DNA of 64,000 bases from the NCBI GenBank assembly GCA_002733605.1, contig NVWK01000003.1, forward strand, positions 62,001-126,000, written 5' to 3'. A program made the translations under genes and the position numbers. Source of the stretch: Robiginitomaculum sp. (GTDB lineage: Bacteria; Pseudomonadota; Alphaproteobacteria; Caulobacterales; Maricaulaceae). Under the pieces are notes generated by a model, which was not told the DNA's origin, did no database searches, and was given only the letters and a program-made list of their open reading frames with translations. This document shows, in pieces, positions 49,442 to 61,000 of this stretch (position 1 is its first letter; every line of letters starts with the position of its first letter).

Positions 49442-51187
49442 ATGAACATGCGCACATTGCTTCTTCAGAACTATGGTTGGCTAAACGGATACAAGCGCGG
49501 ATATTTAATCGGAGATTTGATCTCTGCCCTGATTTTATCTGTATTATTGGTCCCGCAATCTCTCGCCTATGCACTATTGGCCGGCCTGCCGCCGCAAACG
49601 GGGCTATATGCCGCCATTTTTCCGTCTATAGCCTATGCATTTTTCGGATCCTCGCGGTTTTTGGCTGTCGGGCCGGTCGCCATTACATCCTTGATGACAA
49701 TGGCCGTGATTTCGCAAGTCCCTGAAGAATTTCGCCTCGTAAGTGCGGCCATGCTGGCCTTAATGGCTGGCGGTTTTCTGACTTTATTTGGCATGATGCG
49801 CGGCGGCGCTCTGGCAACCTTTTTTAGCCGACCTGTAGTATCCGCCTATATAACAGGTGCCGCCATTCTGATCATGCTCAGCCAGTTCAAATATATTTTC
49901 CAGATCGAAGTTACAGGGCGCCGGTTTGCGGAAATGATGCCCTCATTTCTCTCGAATTTAGAGCAGGCACATTTGGTGCCAAGCTGTATTGGCGTGGGGA
50001 CAATCGTCGCTTTGTTATTCTTGAAACGATACGGTTTGCGTTGGTTACGCTTGGCAGGGCTGAGGAAACGCCATGCGCGACTTATCGTAAAATTATCCCC
50101 GATTTTAGTGGTTGGCGTTGCAACTGTTTTAACGGGATGGCTTGGGCTTGAACAAAAATACGGCGTGGAAACAATTGGGAATATTCCTGCGGTGTTGCCG
50201 CAATTTATGTTTCCTGTGGCAGAACTGGCGCATTGGAAAAGCCTGATTGTGTCTGCATTTTTAATCAGCCTGGTCGGATTTGTGGACAGTGTATCGATCG
50301 GACAGACTTTGGCGGCAAAAAACCGTACCCGTGTTGACCCGAACAAAGAGCTACTGGGTGTAGGGGCTGCCAATATTGCCGCAGGTTTAACCGGTGCATA
50401 CCCCGTCGCGGGCAGCCTGTCCCGTTCAGCTATTAATTTTTCATCAGGTGCCAAAAGCCCGCTGGTCGGTGTCATGACAGCTTTGGTCGTGGCTTTGGCC
50501 ATATTGACAATCCTGCCCATATTAAAATCCATGCCACTGGCGACCCTTGCCGGTCTTATTGTCTATTCCTGTTTCAGCCTGCTGAACTTCAAAGATATCT
50601 GGAATACATGGTGCTATTCCAAGGCGGACGCGCTGACCGCACTCGGTGCCTTCTTCGCGGTTTTGTTGGTGGGTATCCAATACGGTGTGCTCATCGGTAC
50701 AATCCTGTCCATGATCTTCCACATTCGTTTGACCTTGAAGCCGCACACTGTCGAAGTTGGCCGGTTTCTGGGCACAGAACATTATCGGGACGCAGATTTA
50801 TATACGGTAGAGGAATTCGACGAGGTAAAAACCCTGCGTATTGACGAAAGCCTGTACTTTGCAAATGCCAGATTCCTTGAAGACACAGTGGCCCAACTGG
50901 TCGTTAAATACCCGAAAATGCGAAACTTGGTGCTAATGTGCCCTGCCGTAAACCGTATTGACGCCAGTGCGCTCGAGAGCTTACTGGTGATAAATGACCG
51001 TTTGTATGATTTGGATATCAAACTTCATCTCTCCGAAATGCATGCACAGGTGCGTGAGCGGCTACACCGTTCAAATTTCTTGGAAAAATTAACCGGAGAA
51101 GTATTTTTCACACAGCATGAGGCGATAGAAGCCCTGCGTCCAGAACCGGATTGGTCACAGTTTTCGGACCACATCGATATTCATTAG
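49442..51187 (+). CDS. SulP family inorganic anion transporter with STAS domain
   Basis: 581 residues. N-terminal motif VPQSLAYALLAGLPPQTGLYAAIFPS in the SulP core (quoted in part), about 12 membrane segments with VDSVSIGQTLA and PVAGSLSRSAINFSSGAKSPL, then a cytoplasmic STAS domain (about residues 440-555, LRIDESLYFANARFLED and RIDASALESL). Family members move sulfate, bicarbonate or other anions, often with Na+ or H+. It follows the phosphatase-like gene by 29 bp and may share its transcript. Confidence 0.94.
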   Translation: MNMRTLLLQNYGWLNGYKRGYLIGDLISALILSVLLVPQSLAYALLAGLPPQTGLYAAIFPSIAYAFFGSSRFLAVGPVAITSLMTMAVISQVPEEFRLVSAAMLALMAGGFLTLFGMMRGGALATFFSRPVVSAYITGAAILIMLSQFKYIFQIEVTGRRFAEMMPSFLSNLEQAHLVPSCIGVGTIVALLFLKRYGLRWLRLAGLRKRHARLIVKLSPILVVGVATVLTGWLGLEQKYGVETIGNIPAVLPQFMFPVAELAHWKSLIVSAFLISLVGFVDSVSIGQTLAAKNRTRVDPNKELLGVGAANIAAGLTGAYPVAGSLSRSAINFSSGAKSPLVGVMTALVVALAILTILPILKSMPLATLAGLIVYSCFSLLNFKDIWNTWCYSKADALTALGAFFAVLLVGIQYGVLIGTILSMIFHIRLTLKPHTVEVGRFLGTEHYRDADLYTVEEFDEVKTLRIDESLYFANARFLEDTVAQLVVKYPKMRNLVLMCPAVNRIDASALESLLVINDRLYDLDIKLHLSEMHAQVRERLHRSNFLEKLTGEVFFTQHEAIEALRPEPDWSQFSDHIDIH

Positions 51188-51280
51188 AAAAAACCCTATC
51201 TTTTTATACTCGAAACCAGCTATTCTATGCGGGAATAGGCGAGCGGCGCAATTTGCGACCAGCCGGAAAGTTGAGAATGT

Positions 51281-52519
51281 ATGCCGGATGATATGGGTTC
51301 CGGCTCTACAGGTGACCGTTCAGACGGTATGCCTAAGAGACGGCACAGACGTGGTTCTGGACACGGCTCCAGAAATGGGTCTAATCGGGGCTCTGGAAGG
51401 GGCAAGGGCCAGTATTTTGGTGCTATTGATCTTGGCACAAACAATTGCCGCTTGCTGATTGCCCGTTCCACTCCAAACGGTTTTCACGTTGTTGATTCCT
51501 ATTCAAACGTTGCGCGTTTAGGCGCGGGCTTAGCAGCGACAGGGCGATTGTCGGAGGCCAGCATGGACGCTGCCGTAAAGGCGATTGGTATCTGCGCGGC
51601 TAAAATGCGCGCAAAATCTGTCAAACGTTGGCGCTGCATTGCGACCCAGGCCTGCCGCGAGGCCTCTAACGGGGCCGAATTTATGGAAAGAGTGCAGCGT
51701 GAAACAGGGCTGAAATTTGAGACCATATCCCCGCGTGTAGAGGCTCGATTATCGGTTATGGGATGTTTAAATATCATTGACCGCACTAAAGACGTGGCTC
51801 TGGTCATAGATATTGGCGGTGGATCAACGGAACTTTCTTGGGTCGATGTGCGCAGATTAAACACGGAGCAGGGCATTCGCCTTCACCGCCCCCCCATTAG
51901 CGCGTGGGCCTCCTTGCCAGTCGGCGTTGTAAATCTCAGCGAAATGTATCCCGAGAACCCGGACGATCTGGCAGGGTGGTATGCCAGCATGAAAGCCTAC
52001 GTTTTGAAACATATTCAGGAACAGGGTTGCGAAAAAAGATTTGTAAATGTCTTTCAAGAAGGGCGAGGGCACATCGTCGGCACGTCCGGAACCATTACCA
52101 GTCTGGCCGGCGTGCATTTGAAGCTGCCTTATTACCAGCGTGATAAAGTGGACGGCATTTGGATGGACACCAAGGACATCATTTCGACAGCGCACCGGTT
52201 AAGCACATTGCCGTTAGAAGTGCGCCAACAAGAACCCTGTATTGGTAAGGATCGGGCCACAATGCTGACGGCGGGGTGTGCAATTTTGGACGTAATTTGT
52301 GAATTATGGCCATCAGAGAAAACCCGCGTTGCCGACAGAGGCCTACGCGAAGGCATGTTGATGGGATTAATGAACAAATCCCAAATCAGATATCCGGACA
52401 AGTCTCAGCCTCAAAATCCAGAATCTGAAAATCCAGAATCTGAAAATCCAGAATCTGAAGATAAAGAACCCGAAAACCCAGAATCTAAAAATCCAGAACC
52501 AGAAAAAAATCATGAGTGA
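51281..52519 (+). CDS. Ppx/GppA family phosphatase
   Basis: 412 residues. After an unusual Arg/Gly/Ser-rich N-terminal extension (about 45 residues, RRGSGHGSRNGS), the actin-like fold starts with AIDLGTNNCRLLIA, then DIGGGSTEL and GTSGTITSLAG. It hydrolyses polyphosphate or pppGpp. Alphaproteobacterial members of ~350-400 residues with rlmE downstream are common. The C-terminal ~40 residues are a Pro/Glu/Ser/Asn repeat (see 52415-52502). The stop overlaps the rlmE start by eight bases. Confidence 0.9.
   Translation: MPDDMGSGSTGDRSDGMPKRRHRRGSGHGSRNGSNRGSGRGKGQYFGAIDLGTNNCRLLIARSTPNGFHVVDSYSNVARLGAGLAATGRLSEASMDAAVKAIGICAAKMRAKSVKRWRCIATQACREASNGAEFMERVQRETGLKFETISPRVEARLSVMGCLNIIDRTKDVALVIDIGGGSTELSWVDVRRLNTEQGIRLHRPPISAWASLPVGVVNLSEMYPENPDDLAGWYASMKAYVLKHIQEQGCEKRFVNVFQEGRGHIVGTSGTITSLAGVHLKLPYYQRDKVDGIWMDTKDIISTAHRLSTLPLEVRQQEPCIGKDRATMLTAGCAILDVICELWPSEKTRVADRGLREGMLMGLMNKSQIRYPDKSQPQNPESENPESENPESEDKEPENPESKNPEPEKNHE
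52415..52502 (+). repeat. 15-bp tandem repeat coding for an acidic tail
   Basis: Imperfect copies of AATCCAGAATCTGAA encode NPESE units at the C-terminus of the Ppx/GppA protein. The first copies are nearly identical and later ones diverge, which suggests recent slippage expansion. Confidence 0.88.
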
Positions 52520-53321
52520 CGAGAACAATCAAAAAGGCAGCCCAAAAGGCAAAATGAGCGGATCAAAACCGTCCGGTAAAAAACGGGGCTGGAACAACCG
52601 TGAGGCCGTGCAAAAGGCAGCCGACGAAACCCGTATGATGGATACGCGGGTCAAAACGGCACGGGGCAGAAAAATTTCGTCCACACTCTGGCTGCGGCGA
52701 CAACTGAACGATCCTTATGTTAAAAAAGCCAAGATTAAAGGCTATCGCAGCCGCGCAGCCTTTAAGTTGAGCGAACTGGACGAGAAGTTCCATCTCCTGT
52801 CAAAAGGCGCGGTCATTGTCGATCTTGGCGCCGCCCCCGGTGGCTGGTCACAGATCGCGGTTGAAAATCACGCCGGAAGGGTGATTGGCATTGATATACT
52901 GCCAATGGAGCCCGTTGCAGGGGCCGAGATTATCGAAATGGACTTCATGGACGAGGCCGCACCCAAAGTTTTGATCAAAATGCTGGGCGGGCAGGCCGAT
53001 TTGGTCATGTCTGATCTGGCGGCGAACACGACAGGACATAAAAATACGGATCATTTACGCACGGTCGCTCTGGTCGAAGCGGCCGCTGATTTTGCCTATC
53101 AGGTTTTAAAACCCGGTGGCGCATTCGTAACGAAAGTTTTCCAAGGCGGGGCAGAGAAAAACCTGCTCAATGCTTTGAAGTTCAAATTTGATACCGTTCG
53201 CCATGCCAAACCGAAAGCCTCACGGGACGGAAGCCCTGAAATGTATCTTGTGGCTCAGGGGTTTCGGGGCCCAAGTGTTTCAGGGAAAGAGGCTTCGAGG
53301 AAAGAGGTTTCGGGGAAATAA
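52512..53321 (+). CDS. rlmE: 23S rRNA (uridine-2'-O) methyltransferase RlmE
   Basis: 269 residues, against ~209 in E. coli because of a basic N-terminal extension (SGKKRGWNNREAVQK). RSRAAFKLSELDEKF (catalytic Lys), DLGAAPGGWSQIA (SAM-binding), MSDLAANTTGHKNTDHLRT (catalytic Asp), FVTKVFQGG (second Lys) and SPEMYLVAQGF are all present. It 2'-O-methylates U2552 in the large subunit at a late assembly step. It overlaps the preceding gene by eight bases. The C-terminus ends in short SGKEASRKE-type repeats. Confidence 0.94.
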   Translation: MSDENNQKGSPKGKMSGSKPSGKKRGWNNREAVQKAADETRMMDTRVKTARGRKISSTLWLRRQLNDPYVKKAKIKGYRSRAAFKLSELDEKFHLLSKGAVIVDLGAAPGGWSQIAVENHAGRVIGIDILPMEPVAGAEIIEMDFMDEAAPKVLIKMLGGQADLVMSDLAANTTGHKNTDHLRTVALVEAAADFAYQVLKPGGAFVTKVFQGGAEKNLLNALKFKFDTVRHAKPKASRDGSPEMYLVAQGFRGPSVSGKEASRKEVSGK

Positions 53322-53419
53322 GCACTTAGGGTAAGAAACTTCAGTTTTTCTGAAATCTTTACTAGCTTACCCCGTTTTTTCCTGTTAATTCGCTCCCGTA
53401 AGAATGATGGAGATTTCCT

Positions 53420-54877
53420 ATGGATATTCGCGAAGGTCTTACGTTTGACGATGTGCTCTTACAGCCAAGAGCATCGAATATTTTACCTGCAGATGCTGAT
53501 CTAAGTACACGCCTGACGCAATCAATACGCTTGAATGTGCCGCTCTTGTCTGCGGCTATGGATACGGTGACCGAAGCCCCACTTGCCATAGCGATGGCGC
53601 AGTCTGGCGGCATGGGTATTATTCACCGTAATCTCAGCAATGAAGAACAGGCCGAAGAAGTGCGCAAGGTGAAACGCTACGAGTCAGGCATGGTGGTCAA
53701 TCCGGTCACCATTCACCCCGAAGCCACATTGGCCGAGCTTCGTTTACTGACGGATCGCCATTCCTTCACCAGTTTTCCTGTTGTCGGAAAAGACGACCTG
53801 CTTGTCGGGATCATTACCAATCGCGATATCCGGTTTGCGACAAGGCCAAATGAGAGCGTGTCGAAGCTTATGACCCGTGATTTGGTGACCGTGAAACAAG
53901 GCGCCAATGAAATTCAAGTCAAAGAATTGCTCCATGCCCATAGAATTGACCAATTGCTGGTGGTGGATGATGAGTATCGTTGCGTTGGCCTGATCACGGT
54001 CAAGGATATGGAGAAAGCTCTTTCCTATCCCAATGCCTGTAAAGACGAGCATGGCCGGTTACGGGTTGGTGCCGCGTCAACTGTTGGAGACGCAGGCTTT
54101 GAGCGCGCCGAAGCTTTAATCGAGGCCGGTGTGGACGCCCTTGTCATCGATACAGCTCATGGACATTCGATCAAAGTGATCGAACAAGTCCGCAGACTTA
54201 AAAAACAATTTCCCGATACACAAATCATCGCAGGTAATATTGCGACAGAAGAGGCCGCAAAAGACTTGATTAAAGCCGGAGCAGACGCCCTAAAGGTTGG
54301 TATAGGCCCGGGATCAATCTGCACGACCCGCATTGTCGCTGGTATCGGTGTGCCGCAACTGACGGCCCTCGTTGATGTTTGCAAGGCGGCGAAAAAAGCC
54401 AATATTCCGGTGATTGCCGACGGGGGCATTAAATACTCGGGCGATATGGCCAAAGCTCTGGCCGTGGGGGCAGAATGCGCCATGATCGGCTCATTATTTG
54501 CAGGCGCATCAGAGACACCGGGCGACGTATTCCTTTATCAGGGACGTTCTTATAAATCCTACCGCGGTATGGGGTCGGTTGCGGCTATGGCCCGTGGGTC
54601 TGCCGACAGATATTTCCAAAAAGAAGTCTCTGACAGCATGAAGCTTGTCCCCGAAGGCATTGAAGGCCGTATTGGCTATAAAGGCCCTGTCGGCCCGATT
54701 ATTCATCAATTACTGGGCGGCGTACGGGCCGCAATGGGCTATACGGGATCTGGGTCTATTCTTGATCTACATAAAAACGCCCGTTTCATTAGAATTACCA
54801 ATGCGGGTTTACGCGAAAGCCATGTCCACGATGTGGCCATTGCCCGCGAAGCCCCGAACTATTCAAATCAGAACTAG
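53420..54877 (+). CDS. guaB: Inosine-5'-monophosphate dehydrogenase
   Basis: 485 residues, usual length. [11 protein letters not shown] at the start, two CBS domains inserted around residues 90-205, [13 protein letters not shown], and the catalytic Cys loop [18 protein letters not shown] with later GMGSVAAM and [10 protein letters not shown]. Oxidises IMP to XMP with NAD+, the committed step of guanine nucleotide synthesis. It leads an operon with an RNA methyltransferase and guaA (8 and 10 bp gaps). Confidence 0.97.
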   Translation: MDIREGLTFDDVLLQPRASNILPADADLSTRLTQSIRLNVPLLSAAMDTVTEAPLAIAMAQSGGMGIIHRNLSNEEQAEEVRKVKRYESGMVVNPVTIHPEATLAELRLLTDRHSFTSFPVVGKDDLLVGIITNRDIRFATRPNESVSKLMTRDLVTVKQGANEIQVKELLHAHRIDQLLVVDDEYRCVGLITVKDMEKALSYPNACKDEHGRLRVGAASTVGDAGFERAEALIEAGVDALVIDTAHGHSIKVIEQVRRLKKQFPDTQIIAGNIATEEAAKDLIKAGADALKVGIGPGSICTTRIVAGIGVPQLTALVDVCKAAKKANIPVIADGGIKYSGDMAKALAVGAECAMIGSLFAGASETPGDVFLYQGRSYKSYRGMGSVAAMARGSADRYFQKEVSDSMKLVPEGIEGRIGYKGPVGPIIHQLLGGVRAAMGYTGSGSILDLHKNARFIRITNAGLRESHVHDVAIAREAPNYSNQN

Positions 54878-54885
54878 AGACAAAT

Positions 54886-56199
54886 ATGAAATTTGGTGGA
54901 CGTATACAGGCCGCAATCGAAGTGTTGAACGATGTAATCGAACAACACACTCCGGCAACAGAGGCTTTACGCGATTGGGGCAAGAAGCACCGTTTCGCAG
55001 GTTCCAAAGACCGCGCCGCAATTGGTGGACTTGTGCACGATGCCCTGCGCCGCAAATCATCCATTGCCTGGCGTATGGAAGATGACGGCGCGCGCGCACT
55101 CGTTTTCGGCACACTTGTCTGGGCGTGGGACGAGAGCATTGAAGCCATAGAAACGGCGATTGCTGACGATGATCATGGCCCGGAACCACTTCATGACGGC
55201 GAGAAAAAAGCGCTGTCGGGTGCAAAGGACTTAAACCACGCACCCGAATGGATACAGGCCGATATTCCCGAATGGGTCTGGCCAAGCTTTGCTAATAATT
55301 ACGGGGAGGATGCGATTGCCGAGGGCCAAGCGCTCTTGAAACGTCCACCCTTGGATTTACGCGCTAACAAACTCAAAACAACCCAAGCCGATGCTTTGGA
55401 GCAACTCTCAGAGTTTGGTCCAATCTCGTGCACCCTTGCTCCAAACGGGATTCGCATAGAGGCGGGTATGGGTTTGGCCCGACTGCCAAATATTCAAGCT
55501 GAGCCTGTATTTTTGACGGGTGGCATTGAAATACAAGATGAGGGGTCCCAATTGGTAGCGCTGCTTGTTGATGCGCAACCGGGCGAGAAGATTATGGATT
55601 TCTGCGCAGGCGGCGGCGGTAAAACACTGGCTTTGGCCGGAGACATGGGTGGGGAAGGTAAAATTTTCGCCTATGATGTTGATAAGCGCCGTCTGGCCCC
55701 CTTGTATCAACGGGCCATGCGCGCCGGTGCGCAAAATGTAAACATGTGCCAGCCCCCGCTCTCTAAGTGGGGAAAACTGATGAAGAAAATGGACAGGGTT
55801 CTTGTCGATGCCCCGTGCTCGGGCTCGGGCACTTGGCGCAGAAAGCCGGACGCAAAATGGCGGCTTTCCCCTGAAACGCTGGAAGTTCGCTTGAAAGAAC
55901 AACACATCGTGCTCAATCAGGCCAAAATTTATGTCAAACCGGGCGGGCTGATGTTCTATGTCACTTGCTCCATGTTTGCCGAAGAAAACGAGGGCCAGAT
56001 TTATACATTCCTTGACGAAAACCCCGAGTTTGAACTGCTCTCGGCTGGCGAGGTCTGGGAAGATAAAATCGGTGTAGATAAAGCCAAGCCTTGGTCCGAG
56101 GACGGTCTCACCGTCACCTTAACACCCGCGTCTACCAATACAGACGGGTTCTTCTTCGCCGTTATGGAACGTAAACAAGAACAAGAAAAAGCAAAATAG
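54886..56199 (+). CDS. RsmB/NOP family RNA m5C methyltransferase
   Basis: 437 residues. An N-terminal helical NusB-like region (about 1-150) precedes the SAM-dependent domain: [40 protein letters not shown] (motif IV with Cys) and [15 protein letters not shown] (motif VI with catalytic Cys). It methylates cytosine in rRNA, like RsmB (16S C967), but exact target not shown by sequence. The place between guaB and guaA is well known in Alphaproteobacteria. Confidence 0.9.
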   Translation: MKFGGRIQAAIEVLNDVIEQHTPATEALRDWGKKHRFAGSKDRAAIGGLVHDALRRKSSIAWRMEDDGARALVFGTLVWAWDESIEAIETAIADDDHGPEPLHDGEKKALSGAKDLNHAPEWIQADIPEWVWPSFANNYGEDAIAEGQALLKRPPLDLRANKLKTTQADALEQLSEFGPISCTLAPNGIRIEAGMGLARLPNIQAEPVFLTGGIEIQDEGSQLVALLVDAQPGEKIMDFCAGGGGKTLALAGDMGGEGKIFAYDVDKRRLAPLYQRAMRAGAQNVNMCQPPLSKWGKLMKKMDRVLVDAPCSGSGTWRRKPDAKWRLSPETLEVRLKEQHIVLNQAKIYVKPGGLMFYVTCSMFAEENEGQIYTFLDENPEFELLSAGEVWEDKIGVDKAKPWSEDGLTVTLTPASTNTDGFFFAVMERKQEQEKAK

Positions 56200-56209
56200 C
56201 AGGTACTTT

Positions 56210-57775
56210 ATGTCTGACACACAACTGCATGAACAATTACTGATCATTGATTTCGGCTCCCAAGTCACACAGTTGATTGCGCGGCGTGTCCGCGAAAGCG
56301 GCATATATTGCGAAGTACACCCCTATAACCGTATCACGCCGCAATTCTTGGCCGACTATGCCCCCAAAGCGATCATTCTCTCGGGCGGCCCCAGTAGTGT
56401 GATCGGCGATAAAAGCCCCCGCATTGAAGATAGTGTTTTTACGCTAAATGTGCCCATTTTGGGCATTTGTTATGGACAACAAGCCCTGTGTTTACAGCTT
56501 GGCGGCACGGTTGAAACCTCCACTGAGCGCGAATTTGGCAGGGCCGACATCGAGATTGTCAAAGATAGCCCGATTTTTCACAGTATAGGCGAAGTCGGAA
56601 GCACCCACCGTGTATGGATGAGCCACGGGGATCGTGTCAGCAAGCTTCCCCAAGGCTTTGAAATTATTGCCAAATCACCTAACGCACCCTTTGCGGCAAC
56701 CGAAGATAAAGCCCGTAAATACTACAGTGTTATGTTTCATCCCGAGGTCGTACATACGAAAATCGGCACGCAACTTTTACGCAATTTCACCCATAAAATC
56801 TCCGGATTTAAGGGCGACTGGACAATGGCGCAGTTTAAGGACGAATCTATTGCAGCAGTACGCAGACAAGTTGGCGATGGTAATGTCATTTGTGGCTTGT
56901 CCGGAGGCGTGGATTCATCCGTAGTTGCCGTATTGTTGCATGAGGCCATAGGCGATCAATTGACATGTGTGTTTGTCGATACAGGCATGATGCGTAAAAA
57001 CGAGGCGGACGAAGTTGTTGATTTGTTTTCAAAGCACTACAGCATAAACCTCGTACATGTAGACGCCGAAAACCAGTTCCTTGATCTGCTTGAGGGCGTC
57101 TCGGACCCGGAGCAAAAGCGAAAAATAATCGGCAAAACCTTTATCGATATTTTCGAAGCAGAAGCCAAGAAAATTGGCGGCGCAAAATTCTTGGCCCAAG
57201 GCACATTGTATCCAGACGTGATCGAAAGCGTCTCCTTTGACGGTGGCCCGTCAGTCACCATTAAATCCCACCATAATGTCGGGGGCTTGCCCGAGCGTAT
57301 GGATATGGAATTGGTCGAACCTTTGCGGGAATTGTTCAAAGACGAAGTACGCGAGCTTGGCCGCGAATTGGGGCTTGATCCGGCCTTTGTCGAACGTCAT
57401 CCGTTTCCAGGCCCCGGTCTGGCCATTCGTTGCCCCGGTGTGATCACCAAAGAAAAATTGGATTTACTACGTGAAGCAGACGCGGTGTATCTTGATCAAA
57501 TCCGAAAGCACGGCCTTTATAACACTATCTGGCAGGCCTTCGCGGTCATATTGCCAGTGAAAACGGTCGGGGTTATGGGGGATGGCCGTACATATGAATA
57601 TGCGCTGGCCTTACGCGCCGTCACGTCATCGGACGGTATGACGGCTGATTATTACCCGTTTGATCACGAGTTCTTGGGAGAAACGGCCACACGGATCATC
57701 AATGAAGTCAGTGGTGTGAACAGGGTTGTCTACGACATTACCTCGAAACCACCGGGAACCATTGAGTGGGAATAA
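56210..57775 (+). CDS. guaA: GMP synthase (glutamine-hydrolysing)
   Basis: 521 residues. Class I glutamine amidotransferase domain with nucleophile Cys in [11 protein letters not shown] and His-Glu in [12 protein letters not shown]-pyrophosphatase domain with P-loop [19 protein letters not shown]-terminal dimerisation domain ending GTIEWE. It converts XMP to GMP with glutamine and ATP. Last gene of the guaB operon. Confidence 0.97.
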   Translation: MSDTQLHEQLLIIDFGSQVTQLIARRVRESGIYCEVHPYNRITPQFLADYAPKAIILSGGPSSVIGDKSPRIEDSVFTLNVPILGICYGQQALCLQLGGTVETSTEREFGRADIEIVKDSPIFHSIGEVGSTHRVWMSHGDRVSKLPQGFEIIAKSPNAPFAATEDKARKYYSVMFHPEVVHTKIGTQLLRNFTHKISGFKGDWTMAQFKDESIAAVRRQVGDGNVICGLSGGVDSSVVAVLLHEAIGDQLTCVFVDTGMMRKNEADEVVDLFSKHYSINLVHVDAENQFLDLLEGVSDPEQKRKIIGKTFIDIFEAEAKKIGGAKFLAQGTLYPDVIESVSFDGGPSVTIKSHHNVGGLPERMDMELVEPLRELFKDEVRELGRELGLDPAFVERHPFPGPGLAIRCPGVITKEKLDLLREADAVYLDQIRKHGLYNTIWQAFAVILPVKTVGVMGDGRTYEYALALRAVTSSDGMTADYYPFDHEFLGETATRIINEVSGVNRVVYDITSKPPGTIEWE

Positions 57776-57786
57776 AGGCCATAAAA

Positions 57787-57821
57787 AAGCCCTGCGCCTA
57801 GAGAGAGCAAGGGCAGGGCTT
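57787..57821 (-). terminator. Hairpin with T tract on the minus strand, after guaA
   Basis: AAGCCCTGC / GCAGGGCTT with inner CCT/AGG pairing forms a strong stem. Read on the minus strand it is followed by six T, while on the plus strand only TAGTGTT follows. As guaA reads on the plus strand, this may be a bidirectional element or mainly block antisense transcription. Confidence 0.65.
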
Positions 57822-58003
57822 AGTGTTCTGGTACCACAAGGCAACCATTATGCGTGAACAATTACCGCTTTAATAGCGCCCGGATGTGTATTTGCCGTTA
57901 GAGAAAATGGTTAAACAGACGTGAATCTCTAAAAACAGCACAATCACGGCACATGAATGCCACAATGTTTGCTATAACTGATTCTGTAAGTGAGGAGTTT
58001 GTT

Positions 58004-61000
58004 ATGAAACGTCAGTCCGTATTCGTGTTTTTTGCCCTTGTTATCGTCGCTGTGGCGGGATGGTTTGGATATTCGGCGCTCGAGAAACGAGATGCACAAT
58101 CCGTGCAAAGCTCATCCGCAAGCACAGTTTCAGACACACAAAATCCGGCATCAGCCTCGCAAACACTCACGCAAACCAAAGGGTTTCGCTATGATGGCTG
58201 GAAGGTCGATAACGGGTCAGAACTTCCCAAAGCCTGCCTTCAATTCACGCAAGACATGGACAATGCTGACGGTTTAAAAATCATCGACTACATCCGCACA
58301 ACGCCCGAAACAAAATTGACGGCCGATATTTCCGGCAAGTCCGTCTGTTTATCAGGACTTAAATTCGGACAAGACTATCAACTCACCTTGCTCAAAGGCT
58401 TGCAAAGCCAAAAAGACGCGGCGTTGAAAGAAGATAAAACCATAGAGATCAGTTTCGGTGACCGGCCTCCTTATGTAGCCTTTCGCGGCAATGGTGTAAT
58501 CTTGCCCCGCATCGGCGCACAAGGTCTAGCGATTGAAACCGTCAATATTGACATGCTGGATATAGAAATCTTCAGGGTCGGAGATCGCATGATGGCCCGC
58601 CGAAGCCCCCAAACCGGCAGAGCAACACCAGAGGGCGGTTACTCTTACGAATATAGTGACGCAGCCACAGATATCCGCCAAAGCATATGGAAAGGCACAT
58701 TGCCGATCAAAAGCTCTCCCAATACACTGACAACAACCATTCTGCCACTGAACGATTTGGTCGGGGAATTGAAACCGGGCGCCTATATTGTCAACGCTGG
58801 CCGTACACACGGCACGGACGACTACCGCACAGCCAAAGCCTGGCGCTGGATTATTTCCACTGATCTGGCCATGACCACCTATCAAAGTGAAGACGGGCTG
58901 GATGTAAGTTTGCGCTCAATTGATACAGCGCAGCCAGTCAAGAAAGCCCGGGTTGATCTCGTCGCCTACAACAATGAAATACTCAGTAGTGCCGTTTCGA
59001 ACAGCAAAGGACGGGTGCATTTTGCCCGTGCACTGTTACATGGACAAAACACAAACCGGCCCCGCATGTTGATGGCCTACGGTACCAACGGTGATTATGC
59101 CGTCCTTGATTTTAACCGCTCCCCGCTCGATCTTTCCGCATTCGCAATTGGCGGACGACAAGCCCATAAAGACATTGATGCCTATGTGTTTACGGATCGC
59201 GGTGTCTACCGCCCGGGCGAAACCGTACATTTAACGGCCATGTTACGCGGAAAAATGGGGCGTGCAGTTTCCGGCCGCAACGGCCAAATCCGTTTCACCA
59301 AGCCTAACGGGATCGAATTCAGCACTGTGCGCTTCGAGGACACCCTCGAGGGCACGCTCTTGCAAAATTTTACTGTGCCGAGTTCTGCTCCGCGCGGTGT
59401 CTGGCGGGCTTTCGTCGAGGTGGACGGAATGGGCCGCGTTGGCAATGCAGAATTCTCGGTCGAAGATTTTGCCCCTCAAAAATTACGTGTTGATATCAAT
59501 ATCGACAATGCCCCCATTCGCAAAACCGGTGTCAGAACCTTCGAGGTTTCTGCCCAGTTTCTATACGGTGCCAACGGGGCAGGGCTGAGCGCAGAAGGCG
59601 AAGCCCGCATTCGTGTCGATCCAAAACCATTCCCCAGCCTCAAAGACTATAGCTTTGGCAAAGCGGATGAAAGTTTCCGCGAAATCTTTATGGATTTAGG
59701 CGGCGGTACAACGGACGGCGAAGGCATATTGGAGCTTGGGATAAATCTGGCCAAAGAAAATATCAAAACCTCCCATCCCCTGCGCGCAGAAATCACGGTC
59801 GGCACAGCCGAACCCGGTGGACGTTATGTAAAAAATAGCGCCCGCGTGCCTGTGCGTACCAATGATGTATATATTGGCATGAAACCCGATTTTGATGGCC
59901 GCGTAGAGCGCAATAAACCGTTCAGCTTCAATGTCAAAGCTGTGGACTGGCAAGGCCAGACGGTCTCGCTAAAAGGCGTAGAATGGGTCTTGGTCGAAGA
60001 AGACTGGCACTATAACTGGTATCGCCAATACGGAAGCTGGCGCTATCGTCGCGAAATTCGCGATATTGAGCGCGCACGCGGCAGTGTTGATATAGACGCA
60101 AGCACAGGCATTGATCTAAGCCACACTTTAAACTGGGGCGATTACCGCCTCATGGTTCGTGATAAACAAAGCGGCGCAGAAAGCGCATACCGGTTCTCGG
60201 TCGGTTGGGGCGGCTCCTCAAGCTCCGATGCACCGGATCAGGTCCAGATCGGTGTGCCGTCAGGTAACATAAAAGGCGGCGACACAATTACATTGACCGT
60301 AAAAGCCCCCTATGCCGGTATCGGCGAGTTGGTGTTGGCCAATGACAAGGTGCAAAGCATCCGCACGGTACAAATCCCGCAAGGCGGTTCAGAAATCAGT
60401 GTGAAACTGGATAAGAATATGGGGGCAGGCGTCTATGCTCTGCTGACGGTTTACACACCGCGCAGTGTTGATGCGCGTCCCGTTCCGCGCCGCGCCGTCG
60501 GCATAGGCTATATCGCACTTGATGTTAGCAAACAGAAAATGGAACTGGCCATACAGACACCGGATGTCGTGCGCCCGAACCGCAAGCAAAACATAAAAAT
60601 CAAGTTTGCTAATGTGCCGCGCGGTGAAAAAGTCTGGATGACTTTGGCCGCCATTGACGAGGGCGTGTTGCAGGTGACCAAATACAAATCCCCTGATCCG
60701 CAAAAATGGTATTTTGGCAAAAAATCCCTAAATGTAGATGTGCGTGATGATTATGCGCGATTGTTAAATCCCAATCTCGGCCTTGCCGCCATCGCCAACT
60801 CTGGCGGTGATAGCTTGGGCGGGGAAGGCTTAACGGCCACCCCGATCAAAGTCGTCTCCCTCTATAGTGGCCCCGTAACTGTAAAAAGCGGCACGGTAAC
60901 AATACAAGTCGACTTACCTGAATTTAACGGCGAGCTTCGCCTGATGGCCGTCGCGTGGAGCAAAAGTGCGCTCGGTAGTGATTCCCGGCCTATGAAAGTC

